A stretch of DNA of 64,000 nucleotides from Jaltomata sinuosa (Eukaryota; Streptophyta; Magnoliopsida; Solanales; Solanaceae), in contig QJPP01003481.1 in NCBI GenBank assembly GCA_003996215.1, forward strand, positions 1 through 64,000. The letters are read 5' to 3'. The notes under the pieces are model-generated. The model saw only the letters and a program-made list of their open reading frames with translations. It did not search any database and was not told the DNA's origin. Both the position numbers and the translations under genes were made by a program. Positions 11,647 through 21,373 of the stretch are shown piece by piece (positions within the stretch are counted from its first letter, which is position 1; each line of letters opens with the position of its first letter).

Positions 11647-13045
11647 CAAAATTATGCATCAATCACAAGTGGGTTACTCAGACTTCACCCCAAACACATA
11701 TTTTCAAGACTAAAAACTACTACAATCAACATGCATAATCACAATATCAAGCCCCACCAAGTTGATACTAAGAAAAATCCACAATACAATTCAGAATTGG
11801 AGACCCAAAAATTCCGGATCTCACCCAAATTTAACATGGCAATTTTTACAAGCATGCTTCACAATATAAGTTCCCAATCAACATAAAATCATGTATTTAA
11901 CGTCAGGGAACTTACCATAAGTAAAGATTAAATGAGGAGAAGCAAAAATTGAAGCTTGTGGAGAGAACCAAGAAAACTCTCACTCTCTCAAGGAAGTTCA
12001 AGTGCACATATTTCAAACTACAAGCTTTCCCTTCATGTAAATCGTCACTAATGTAGGGTGGCCAAGCTTGAAATCACTAAGAACTTGCGGGTTCCGATGT
12101 TGGCTAGGGCTAAGGTAAGGATTTCATTTTGGCTCAAGTGACAACACCTCCCTAATGCTCTTTGTTATCATTTCAAACATTGCTCGCATTTTTTACTTTG
12201 ACTTCATCTTATTTCTCCCTCACAAAACCCAAGCTTCTCCTTTTTCAATCATGATCCTTCAAAACTCCTTGTATCATCCTTGTTTGGTAGCACCTATACT
12301 TTATTTTCATTTTTGCTCATTAGATTGAACTTTTAGAGTAAATATTCATTTGAAACTTAAGGTGCTACCTTGCACTTGGAGTGCATCCTTTTTCTTCCCC
12401 TCATTGATCGCATACACCCCAAACTTAGGAGTTTGCCTATAGTGTCTTTTCATTTCTCCCCAAAACTTAGGCTTTTAGCCTACTTTTCATTTCAAGCACT
12501 TAGGAAAGACGGGTGCCAAAATAGGGGTTCCAAAAAGGTAAAGTTGTTAACAAGGTGCCAAAGAATGGTCACAAGCTCAAAGGGGTTTACTAGGATTGAT
12601 GTTGAGGGAAGTCTTTTGTGTGAAGTGGCTGTCCAAAAAGGTCCTAAGGTCATTTTCCAAGCCTGGTCACACCTAGAATTTCGCCTTGAATCACATTTGG
12701 GGAAAGTTCTAGATGACACATATGCACAAGAATCAAGGTACAACCTCACCACACAAGACATCATGCCACAAGGCTTCTTTCATTAGTCTCAAGATCAATT
12801 GGGAAAATTAACTTTTGACAAGCTATTTTGAGTTCATTACACACTCGTTTGTGACACACTCATTTGTTAATTGATCCAGCCAAAATGAGAGTGTGAAAGT
12901 CATGACAAGAGAATATTTTCCTCAAAAATTCATTTTCCCTCTTTCTTTTCTTTTTCAAAAACATCTTGCCAAGATTTTTTTTCAGTGGGACCATTTCAAG
13001 ACAAGCACACTATGGACTCAAATTAAAACTAAATCATGGCATTTT

Positions 13046-13080
13046 CCCTTAAGAAAGTTGCCTCTCAATCTATCATAGGG
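13046..13080 (+). repeat. Dispersed 34-bp motif, copy 3
   Basis: CCCTTAAGAAAG then a variable core and CAATCTATCATAGGG; lies about 60 bp before the P2 paralogous block. Confidence 0.6.
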
Positions 13081-13137
13081 AAACACCAACCCGATTTGAC
13101 ACAAAAACAAAATAAAAAGAAAAATAAAGAAAATATT

Positions 13138-13540
13138 TTGCTCCTTAGGAAAGAACCGTGGCATTAAGAAAAGCATCGGAGTTTATTGCTAAGCTACTAT
13201 TAACAAGGCGATCCACAAATTTTTGCTCTCATGAATCATTTGAAAAACAAGCGTCAGCGTAGGCCCTTAGTGCATTTGTAAAGCACAGGTCGTGAGAAAA
13301 TGAGGTGTGTAAAACTAACCCAGCAATACAATCATCAACAATAAAAATCAAGCCCGGCGAGGACATAATTAAGCTCAAAAACATAAACATAAAGGCTCGG
13401 CAAGGGCAAAGTCAACCAACAACCATACCACAAATAATTACAGGGCCCCCAAAATTTAAAGTATGCATAGCCCTCGATGCACAAAAAATTATACAAATAA
13501 CAATGAGTGCAAAAACTCCCTGATGATACTAATAATGGCG
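13138..13540 (-). repeat. 3' region of relic P2, paralogous to 8931-9400
   Basis: TTGCTCCTTAGGAAAGAACC, then the same series of phrases as at 8931-9400 with substitutions and small indels. This shows that P1 and P2 are two copies of one element family in the same orientation, about 4.2 kb apart. Confidence 0.75.
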
Positions 13541-13544
13541 ATGA

Positions 13545-14337
13545 CGCCTCCTTGAGTAGAACCGTGGAGGCAGCCTCAGAGGTGGAGGTGGTGATGATGC
13601 TGGTGGTGGGATGTAGGCATGCACTGGGTCAAACTGAAACACCTCTAATAGTGGGATTGATGGGTCCCAACACACTTGAATGAGGCCAGTTGGTTCCACA
13701 ATCCCCTATTTGTCTTGGTACGTCATCAATTCATGGTATGAGGACCTTGGTTGAAATTCCCATTCCCTCACATAAGAAATTAGAGGTTGTGGGTGATTCT
13801 GGATGACTGTGTCTGAAGCTTTGGGGGTCATCTCAATAGGTGCCACTACGTCTTCTATCTCGATTGTGCCATCTTCTTCATTCGGATCCCAACTCGTGCA
13901 CCAATCATCGGGAGGACTAGCATTCCTCAGAGTAGATGTTGAATTTGGGCTAGTAGATTAAGATCCCAACTTGGCTCAACAGGAGGGGTCACTTGCCTAA
14001 GCTCCTCAACCTCCACTTCCATGGTATCTATTTTAGCACAAAGCTTGCTAAAACTTGACACTAATGGCTTCAAAACTAATTTTATGGCGTCTTGAATCAT
14101 GCGTGGTATGTCCTTAGCAATCCTTTCTAGGCTTTCCTTGTTTTTGTGAGTAAGTTGATTGAGCTTGAGCAAGTTATCTAAAGATGATGTAGCTTTGGAA
14201 TTCATATAGATGGTGTTTGATGCTTCTTGAGATTGGGAGGAAGTACCCCTATGATCATGAGTAACACCTTCATCATGGGCATTGATTGCATTGGCATTAT
14301 GTGCATGGTGCTTTTTATTTATTAACATGAGGGGCAT
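13545..14337 (-). pseudogene. C-terminal part of a second PF20167-like gene (P2)
   Basis: The frame 14337-13927 (136 codons) starts MPLMLINKKHH, matching the FPLLINKLC segment of P1, then runs through a helical region (ERIAKDIPRMIQDAIKLVL) that matches the P1 helix LPSMINRAVKNAMKGVVERI. A shifted frame further left encodes an acidic stretch (DPNEEDGTIEIEDVV) and a Pro-rich tail (IPPPASSPPPPLRLPP). The N-terminal half is missing; B sequence begins at about 14341. A broken paralogue of P1. Confidence 0.55.
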
Positions 14338-14359
14338 CTGAGTCTCACATTGTATCTAA

Positions 14360-15757
14360 TTGAATCATTCTGGTAGCTTGTCTGATTTTATCCAAAGAGA
14401 GAATCCGCGGATAATGCACTTGGACACACAAGAATCTAATGAGGACAGGGAAAGCCATAGACGTGCTCTCTTGTCTCACTCTCCGCTTGATTTGCTTAGA
14501 AATTATCTCCCCTTCATACAACCGAAGACCTTGCTTCTAGATAATGATTCCTTGATTAGTGATTCCATTACTTGTGCCTCTCAAAGAACTCATGTGATGG
14601 AATATGTCGTTAAGGATAATATCTTATTTGATGATGACATGACTATTAAAAGTGTGCATAGTGGTGGCTCTTATAATGTTGAAAGTGTAGCTACTCTTGG
14701 AGGCTACAAGTTATTTGGTAATCCACTATGGGATGATGACACCTTTCCTGAGGAAGGAACTTCCTTCTTGAGGGACTGTGTACCTCTTACTTGTGAGGTG
14801 AAGCTTGGTCAAGATGACAAGCAAGATGTGGGTGAAGATTGTACTATCTACCCATTTGAAGACATCGGCCTATCACTTTTCAAAAGGGATGATCCTTGGG
14901 ATAAAGCTAACATTGATTTGTTTGATGGTTTGAAAAACCCAACTAGTGATTATCCTTATGAAATTGATGATAATTGTGATCCTTTGTATGACACCCCACC
15001 TTTGTTTGTTAAATATGAAGATGAGTTAGTTAATTCATGCGATGGCTCGAATTCTAATCTCTTTGGTCTTAATGGTGGTGTGGGTCAAATTGGGGATTGC
15101 TACTTGAGGAAGGAAGGTGACTTTTTCCTACAAAGTATCTTGTCTTCTTCATGTGTCCCAACATGTGTTGATGTGCTTGATAAGATTCATGAACCAAATT
15201 GTGATCTTGCATGTGAGGGCACCTTGAAGAGGATTGACAATCTTGACACCTTTCTTTACTACCTCTTTGCATATGATGATGTCTATGTTTGTATTAAATT
15301 TGTTTTCTATAGAGGTAGGGGTTCCTATAATTTGTCCAATTATCTTTGTGACCACGATATGTAGGTCTTTTACTTCTTTCACCCCAATGAACCCTTATGG
15401 GTGATTGCACCACTTTTGGTGTGGCCTTCTTGCGAGACAATGAAACAATTGTGTCTTATGGCTCCAAAGTTAAATATGATACCATCTTTTGGAATTCTTG
15501 ATGCCACGAAAACCTTTGTATTTGCCTTGTCTCTTGATGTTTATCATAATCAAAACCTTTGCACCTTGTATGATGAGTTGCTTTTATTGGAAGCAAAGGA
15601 TATTTGGTTGTACCTCAAATTTGTGCCTCCTTGGCATGATGATATTATTGCTAACCCTTGTACTAACCCTCATGCTTTGAGGATGTTTTGGTTGTTATCC
15701 TTCTCATATGTTTTAAGGTTTGGATTCGAGGACGAATCATTTTCAAGAAGGAGAGGA
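14360..15757 (+). pseudogene. C-terminal half of the B polyprotein (YLFAYDDV module protein)
   Basis: Frame 14360-15364 (334 codons) ends at a TAG after LCDHDM, and the same protein continues (VFYFFHPNEPLWV) to the polypurine tract. Features: an acidic N-terminal part; SVATLGGYKLFGNPLW, shared with A and M; a Cys-containing segment (SCVPTCVDVL); then FLYYLFAYDDVYVCIKFV, YRGRG, and KDIWLYLKFVPPW near the end. I know no database family for it. By comparison with D and E it is the part downstream of degenerate integrase. Function unknown; probably dead because of the stop and truncation. Confidence 0.65.
15745..15757 (+). promoter_or_regulatory. Polypurine tract of B
   Basis: AAGAAGGAGAGGA directly before the LTR start TGATACTAGC. 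It primes plus-strand DNA synthesis and overlaps the codons of the protein C-terminus. Confidence 0.88.
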
Positions 15758-16370
15758 TGATACTAGCATGGATAGCATGGTTGACACGAGCATGGATGGC
15801 ATAGATAACACATACGATGTTCATGCAAAGGGAAGCTTATGAGTCCGCGGGAGTGATGTGGATGAAGAAAAGAGGCCATTTGTGCAAGTGGCTAGGCTTT
15901 AAATTCAAGAATCCATAAAGAAGACAACCAAACAAGGCCCTTGCTTCATTAAGGGCAATATTGTAAAAAGTCAATGTCTTCTTATTTCCTTAGTATAAGT
16001 AGTAGCTTTTCTTTATTTTGAAGGGAGTTTTTGATGAATATTGAATATTGAGCTTTGAAGCTTTTAGTTTCTAGGTATTTAGCTTGTAGTTTCTAGGTGA
16101 AGCCTAGCATTAGTTGGTAATTTTAGTAGTGTGGATCTTGGAATTGTTGGTGAACTTCTTGGTTTGGTTAATCGAAGGTTGCTCATTTGTGGTTTCTTGA
16201 GTTCCTTTGATTTTTCTCAAACTAGGGTTTGTGTTTGAATTATTGAATTCAATTGGGAGGTGAGGGTATCAAGTCCCTTGTTGCCCATAAATTCAAGAGT
16301 TTGAATATTAACTCACATATCCTTCTTTTGTTTTCTTTCCTTCTTGTTCTTCCCTCTTTGTCCGTTATCA
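15758..16370 (+). repeat. 3' LTR of B
   Basis: 613 bp, TGATACTAGCATGG to CCGTTATCA. TATA-like TATAAGTA near 15999. It is directly followed by A internal sequence, with the last bases reading TTATCAGAGC as if LTR end and primer-binding site had been fused. Confidence 0.85.
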
Positions 16371-17332
16371 GAGCTAGAGAATATTTGTATGCCTTTTCTT
16401 GTGGTACTTATCATAGTCGAAGTGGTGTGAGTAGGTATGTTGGTACAAGTGAAAGTCATCTAATGAGCAAGAGAAAATGTGCATTCCCTACTTGTAGAAC
16501 TACTATGTCTCATGCTTCTTATCCTAATTTCAATGTGTCTTGTTCTCAATATGGAAATGGTGTTGGAGGTAGGATGGAAGGATCAAAGGGACATGAAAGT
16601 AGAGTGAAATCAAATGAGCCCTTTCCGGTGAGGGATCTTGAATATTTAAGAATTAAAGAATTAGGGGATGCCATACAAAGAGGAGTTGACAAGATCATTC
16701 GATGGGTTGCCAATCTTAAGCCCGAGGAGTTACAAAAGATGATGAAGAAAATGATTCCTTATGAAGATAAAGCAAAGGAGTTTCCATTAGAAGCAAAGCA
16801 AGCTACTCCTTGTGAGGATGGCATTAAGGGGTTAATCATGAAAGTGAAGGCATTCACTCCTTGTGCACCAAAGTGGAAGCTTGAAGTGAAGGGATCATCT
16901 AACCCTTCACAAGGGATACTTGGCACTTGTCCGAACTCCAATAAAATTGATAGACAAAAGATTGAGAGGAGTAAGGGTGTGATAAGTGACAACTCTAGAG
17001 TGGAAAAAAGAGAGGTTGTGTGGAGTGATGTAAGAGGGTTGTCACAATCTTATCCTAACTCATGTAACTTTTCTTGTTTCTCTAGTTGTCTTGATACTTG
17101 TGCAGGTATTCTTGGAAGCAAGCCTAGCAAAGCACCTCAAAATGTGGAGAATCAAGAGGTGTTAAAAGGCTTCCCAAAGGAGCATTTGTGCTTCAATGTT
17201 GGAAACCAAGGTGAAGACAATCATTCATATGAGCTACGAGGTAACAAAGCTAAACCTTACACTTTATTGAAAGTAAAAGATCATTGTGTGGCTAGTAGCC
17301 AATTGAGTGTAAGTGATAGCTTGTATATGTGA
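16253..17332 (+). CDS. A ORF1: unknown protein, start inside the B LTR
   Basis: A 359-codon open frame. Codons 1-39 are read from the B LTR (antisense to its usual sense) and include a hydrophobic stretch (ILLLFSFLLVLPSLSVIRA) that mimics a signal peptide by chance. From 16371 it is A sequence: Cys/Ser-rich part, EYLRIKELGDAIQRGVDKII, a Lys/Pro/Glu region with recurring TPC (two or three times), and CNFSCFSSCLDTCAGILG. The M counterpart is broken by several stops. No known domain. It ends 20 bp inside ORF2, which is in the +1 frame. Whether it is translated is unknown. Confidence 0.5.
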   Translation: MGGEGIKSLVAHKFKSLNINSHILLLFSFLLVLPSLSVIRAREYLYAFSCGTYHSRSGVSRYVGTSESHLMSKRKCAFPTCRTTMSHASYPNFNVSCSQYGNGVGGRMEGSKGHESRVKSNEPFPVRDLEYLRIKELGDAIQRGVDKIIRWVANLKPEELQKMMKKMIPYEDKAKEFPLEAKQATPCEDGIKGLIMKVKAFTPCAPKWKLEVKGSSNPSQGILGTCPNSNKIDRQKIERSKGVISDNSRVEKREVVWSDVRGLSQSYPNSCNFSCFSSCLDTCAGILGSKPSKAPQNVENQEVLKGFPKEHLCFNVGNQGEDNHSYELRGNKAKPYTLLKVKDHCVASSQLSVSDSLYM

Positions 17333-18749
17333 GCTTAAAGAGCCTTTACCTTGTGATGATCTTGATGATACCTTGTTGCATGATGATGATGCCATTGTTG
17401 TGAGTGCCCAAACACTAGTTGATCCTATAGATGACTTGATTGATTCTTCTAGTAAGATCGATTTGAGTCCATCTAGTGTTAGCACTTGTGACTTGAGTGA
17501 AAATATATTGTCATGTAATAGGGGTAGTCAAATGCTAGTTGGCTATAATGATGGTAATCATGTGTGTGATTCTTTTGAGCTTGATATGCTATCAACTATT
17601 GTTTATTATGGTATTGACCAACTTGCTTGTAATGATGACCTACTAATTGAGGAGTTGTGTGATGTGATAAATGAACCTCAATTTAGTAATGGTAATGATA
17701 TAGTTGGTCATGTAGTTAGTCATGTAGGATCTTTACTTAGAGGTGATGATTCCTTGAGTGTTGATTCCATTTCTAATTCTTGTCATGAGGATCTTGAGAT
17801 AGAGTATGAACTTAGGGATAATCCTTTATTCAATGATGGCATGACTAATGTGAATGATGAAGATAGTGATGTTTTTTATAATATGGGAAGTGTAGCCACT
17901 CTTGAAGGCTACCAATTATTTGAAAATCCACTATGGTGTGATGACACACTTTCCAAAGATGAAACTTTTTTCTTGGAAGATGATAGTACATCTATTGGAG
18001 GGGTTAGTAGTCAAAAGGAAAGGGGTGTATGTTCTCTAATGGCCCCTTCATTTTTGTGTGACCCCATTCTTGATCAAAGCCTTAATTCTTGTGGATCAAA
18101 GGGTGATTCTATATGTAGGCACACCTTGGATGAAGTTCATTTAAGTAACACCTTTCTCTACTACCTCTTTGCATATGATGATGTCCATGTTTGTATCGGA
18201 TTTGTTTTATATAGAGGTAGGGGTTTCTTGGATTGGTCCATTTTCCTTTGTGACCAAACTATGTGGGACTTTTATATCTTTGACCCCGGTAAACCTTCAT
18301 GGGTGTTTGAACCAATGGTGACACCACTTTTGGTATGGTCTTATAGGGGAATAGGGAAGCAATTGTGTCTTAGGACCTTTGAGGTTTATTTATTCCATGA
18401 TATTTCTCATAGTTGGATCCTTTGTATGTTCTACAGTGCATTGATCTTATTTGACACAAAGGATAGTTGGTTGTATTTCAAATGTGTGCCTCCTTGGCAA
18501 GTTGGTATGGTTGGTAACCCATGTGCTAACCTTCATGCTATGAGGATATGTTTGTTGTTTGTCCTTCTTCTGTTTTTACAAGGTTCGGATTCGAGGATGA
18601 ATCCTTTTGAAGAAGGGGAGGATGATACGATCATGGTTAGCTTGGAGCATATTAGAAGGGGCTTCTACAGATGGATGATAGCTTGGAGCTCGAAGGAAGT
18701 CATGGAGCAACAAATACACAAGGCCATGGGTGATCAAGATGTCATTTGA
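17313..18749 (+). CDS. A ORF2: YLFAYDDV-module protein of the non-autonomous lineage
   Basis: A 478-codon intact frame, the longest undisturbed copy of this C-terminal region. The first 150 residues are acidic, Asp/Ser-rich (ELKEPLPCDDLDDTLLHDDD). Then SVATLEGYQLFENPLW, FLYYLFAYDDVHVCIGFVLY, YRGRG, MWDFYIFDPGKPSWVFEP, WLYFKCVPPW and the conserved end SRMNPFEEGEDD, after which the frame runs 42 codons into the LTR. By alignment with D and E the region follows degenerate integrase, and FDPG-x-x-SWV may be a decayed GPY/F strand (tentative). No zinc knuckle, RT or RNase H. Role unknown. Confidence 0.6.
   Translation: MIACICELKEPLPCDDLDDTLLHDDDAIVVSAQTLVDPIDDLIDSSSKIDLSPSSVSTCDLSENILSCNRGSQMLVGYNDGNHVCDSFELDMLSTIVYYGIDQLACNDDLLIEELCDVINEPQFSNGNDIVGHVVSHVGSLLRGDDSLSVDSISNSCHEDLEIEYELRDNPLFNDGMTNVNDEDSDVFYNMGSVATLEGYQLFENPLWCDDTLSKDETFFLEDDSTSIGGVSSQKERGVCSLMAPSFLCDPILDQSLNSCGSKGDSICRHTLDEVHLSNTFLYYLFAYDDVHVCIGFVLYRGRGFLDWSIFLCDQTMWDFYIFDPGKPSWVFEPMVTPLLVWSYRGIGKQLCLRTFEVYLFHDISHSWILCMFYSALILFDTKDSWLYFKCVPPWQVGMVGNPCANLHAMRICLLFVLLLFLQGSDSRMNPFEEGEDDTIMVSLEHIRRGFYRWMIAWSSKEVMEQQIHKAMGDQDVI
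18609..18622 (+). promoter_or_regulatory. Polypurine tract of A
   Basis: GAAGAAGGGGAGGA immediately before LTR start TGATACGATC; overlaps codons for EEGEDD. Confidence 0.9.
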
Positions 18750-19227
18750 GCAATCAACAAGGGCCCTTGTGGGTTATTTCCAAAATAGTCACTTTTGGGC
18801 TATTTTTGTAATAGGCTATTTGTGTAAAGGCAATAACTATAAATAGTTGCCTTATCCATTTTCATACTTAGATTATTGATGATTGAATTGTCTTGAATTG
18901 ACTTGATATTTAGTTACTTTAGCTTAGGGTAGTGATTGGGTTAAATTCCAATTGTTAGCTTAGATCGAGTGATTAGGTGGATTCCCGAATTGCTTGTGTT
19001 ATCTTCTTCGCTTGATCGATCATCGAGTTATCATCTTGTGGATTCAATTTGGTTTCTTGGGCATTGAATTGAGTTCTCTTCTCCCTTGGTTGATTGTGGA
19101 TTCAATTAGCCCTTCTTTCTTCTATTCTCATCCCTTTTTCTAATCTATCCCTCTATCTTCAATTTGTATTGTTTGTTTTTGTGTTTCCGATATCGATTTT
19201 GATCATTTTCAATTGAGATCGTTATCA
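18623..19227 (+). repeat. 3' LTR of A
   Basis: 605 bp, TGATACGATCATGG to GATCGTTATCA. TATA box TATAAATA at 18838-18845. The right end abuts the inverted chromovirus arm. Confidence 0.88.
18838..18845 (+). promoter_or_regulatory. TATA box of the A LTR
   Basis: AACTATAAATAGTTGCC, an 8-base TATA core inside a short palindrome (ACTATAAATAGT). Confidence 0.72.
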
Positions 19228-20162
19228 TCAAGTCTAGGAATTGGATGCCTATACTTGATTGTAATCTTGTTCACGGCTCTACAATCAATGCACATTCTCC
19301 AAGTACCATCCTTTTTGGGAACAAGGATAACTGGTACGGCACACGGGCTTAGGCTTTCTTTGATCAATACCTTTTCAAGGAGTTCTTCCACTTGCCTTTG
19401 TAGCTCCTTGGTCTCTTCCGGATTACACCTATAGGCTGGTCGGTTGGGAATTTATGACCCCAGCACGTAGTCAATTTGGTGCTCAATTCCCCTCAAGGGT
19501 GGTAGTCCCTCGGGCATCTCATCTGGAAATAGTTCATCATAGTCCTGCAAAAGAGAAGAAACAATACTAGGAAAAATGCTAGTATCTTGGTTAGCATGCA
19601 ATAAAAGATTGGTGTTGACAAGGCACACTAAAAAGCGTTCCTCATCCACACCCTTTAGACAATTGTTTGGCTTGGCTATCATACACATGTTCTTCTTATT
19701 TTTAGCCAAGTCACTTCCCTCTTTTGGAACAATGGTGGAACTTTCACCTTCCCTCTTCGCTTCTTCCACCCTTATTCTCTCCCGAAGCTCCTTCATAGCC
19801 CGATAGTCCTCACTCACTTGGTATGGGGTGAGAGGTGCAAGTACATATTTCTTACCGTCAATCACAAAAGCATACTTGTTGGTCCTTCCATAGTGCATAA
19901 CATCTCTATCAAATTGCCAAGGCCTCCCCAATAATACATGACAAGCCAACATGGGTACCACATCACAAATCAACTCCTCATTGTACTTGCCCACACTAAA
20001 TTGAATACTTTCTTGTTTGAGGACCTTCATCTCTCTACTCTCATTGAGCCATTGTAGCTTGTAAGGGTTGGAATGTCTTCTTGTTAGAATTTGCATACGC
20101 TCCACCAAAGAACTACTCACCACATTAGTGCAACTCCCACTATCAATAATCAAAGAACACAC
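19209..20162 (-). pseudogene. Chromovirus protease and RT start, inverted copy
   Basis: Minus-strand frame 20162-19452 (236 codons) begins MCSLIIDSGSCTNVVSSS, a retropepsin with intact D-S-G, then LLGRPWQFDRDVMHYGRTNK and the linker DELFPDEMPEGLPP. A stop follows YVLGS; the RT start continues (19391-19209: KESLSPCAVPVILVPKKDGT, RMCIDCRAVNKITIK) and ends at the A LTR. The stop codons differ from those of the plus-strand copy: here the SEDYRAMKEL region is open, whereas in G it is interrupted, so the two arms decayed separately after duplication. Confidence 0.88.
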
Positions 20163-20192
20163 CTTAACTTGGATCTTGCACCTAGCATGAAA
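19228..20192 (-). repeat. Inverted arm of chromovirus G (protease to RT)
   Basis: Reverse complement of 20984-21948 with scattered substitutions. It is cut at 19228 by the A LTR and joins plus-strand G gag at about 20192. The spacer between the arms is about 790 bp. Confidence 0.9.
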
Positions 20193-20526
20193 GAGATCTT
20201 ACTACCAAGAAGCTCTCAAGAAGGTGTACATGCTTAGACAAGGTACCAAGAGTGTTGAAGAATACTATGATGAATTTGAGAACTTGAGAATGAAATCCAA
20301 GCTTGAGGAGCATATGCAATACTCGGTGATACAATTCATGGCAAACTTGAGGCTCGATATCTTGAAGCCTTTGAGACTTAAACACTATGAGAATCTTGAA
20401 GCGGCTCTCCATGATGCCTCTAAGGTCGAAATGGATTTGAAATATGAGAAGACATACAAGGCCAAGAGTTTTCCAACTTCCTCATGGAGTAAAAACAATG
20501 ATAAGTGGAAGACCCCAACTCCTTGA
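20192..20526 (+). pseudogene. gag fragment of G
   Basis: Frame around YQEALKKVYMLRQGTKSVEE followed by FENLRMKSKLEEHMQYSVIQ, the C-terminal half of the plant retrotransposon gag domain. The N-terminal half is lost at the inversion junction. It stops after TPTP at 20526, and the next domain is read in another frame. Confidence 0.82.
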
Positions 20527-21373
20527 GAATCATCTAAAGGTAGTGGTCAAGACACTCAAGTCAAGGTTGATTACAAAGCCAAAGGGAATGACAAGCCGAA
20601 AGGAGGTAACTTTGAAAAAACCCAACTTTCCTCGACCCTCTACCATCCAATGCTTTCGATGTCAAGGGAGGGGACATATTACTAGTGAGTGTCCTAATAA
20701 AAGGACAATTATTGCTTTTTGTGATGGGTATAAAATCGATGAGGAAGATGAGCATGATGAAAGGAGTGAGGTAGAGGGGGATAAAGGTGAAGGGAAGAGA
20801 GTAGCTTCGGGGGATGAGGAAGAAAGGTTGGATGAGAGGGTAAATTTTGCTTGCTTCATGGAAAAGGGGCAACCCCTACTTGATGATAATGAAGAGTTAA
20901 AGGTAAATACCAACCTTTCATGTGTTGTGAGGAGAATTATGGGAGCCCTTACCAAAGAAGAACTTGACCAAAGGGAGAATCTGTTTCATGCTAGGTGCAA
21001 GATCCAAGATAAGGTGTGTTCTTTGATTATTGATAGTGGGAGTTGCACTAATGTGGTGAGTAGTTCTTTGGTGGAGTGTATGCAAATTCCAACAAGAAGG
21101 CATTTCAACCCGTACAAGCTACAATGGCTCAATGAGAGTGGAGAGATGAAGGTCCTCAAACAAGAAAGTATTCGATTTAGTGTGGGCAAGTACAATGAGG
21201 AGTTGATTTGTGATGTGGTACCCATGTTGGCTTGTCATGTATTGTTGGGGAGGCCTTGGCAATTTGATAGAGATATTGTGCACTATGGAAGGACCAACAA
21301 GTATGCTTTTGTGATTGACGGTAAGAAATATGTACTTGCACCTCTCACCCCATACCAAGTGAGAGAGGACTAA
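20444..21373 (+). pseudogene. Zinc knuckle and protease of G
   Basis: A 309-codon frame. The CX2CX4HX4C knuckle CFRCQGRGHITSEC lies near residue 70, followed by an acidic linker (DEEDEHDERSEVEGD), then NLFHARCKIQDKVC and retropepsin with active site IIDSGSCTN, VGKYNEELICDVVPM and LLGRPWQFDRD. It stops after PYQVRED at 21371. In G the protease motif is intact, unlike in D and E. Confidence 0.88.

Larger units (their letters stand above)
11171..13137. other. Unassigned AT-rich stretch between the two PF20167-like relics
   Basis: No conserved domain, LTR boundary, primer-binding site or polypurine tract could be placed here. It should contain the 5' end of the P1 element and the 3' end of the P2 element. 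The longest plus-strand frame, 12370-12786 (138 codons), matches nothing I know and has the same length scale as antisense frames. The phrase CCCTTAAGAA...ATCTATCAT recurs three times (11399, 11612, 13046). Confidence 0.5.
14341..16370 (+). mobile_element. Element B: 5'-truncated non-autonomous LTR element
   Basis: Plus strand. C-terminal half of the lineage protein, polypurine tract and a 3' LTR. No 5' LTR, primer-binding site, gag or zinc knuckle. Its LTR and last 130 codons are closest to D (left LTR) and L. The left junction with P2 lies between 14330 and 14400 and I cannot place it exactly. Confidence 0.8.
16371..19227 (+). mobile_element. Element A: 5'-truncated non-autonomous element with 3' LTR
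   Basis: Plus strand. The internal part aligns with M (about 62650 down to 60462) over its whole length, and the 3' LTR matches the R/M type. The leader, acidic first ORF and 5' LTR are missing; the internal part begins at the B LTR end. Confidence 0.82.

Noticed and set aside
12370..12786. 138-codon plus-strand frame as a host gene
   Set aside because: No recognisable domain, no homologous copy in the window, and an antisense frame of similar size covers the same DNA.
13927..14337. Minus-strand 136-codon frame as an intact small gene
   Set aside because: It aligns with the middle and C-terminal part of relic P1 and lacks the N-terminal half, so it is a truncated pseudogene.
14360..15364. 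334-codon frame of B as a host gene with introns
   Set aside because: It ends in a polypurine tract and LTR and matches D, A and M; it belongs to a retroelement.
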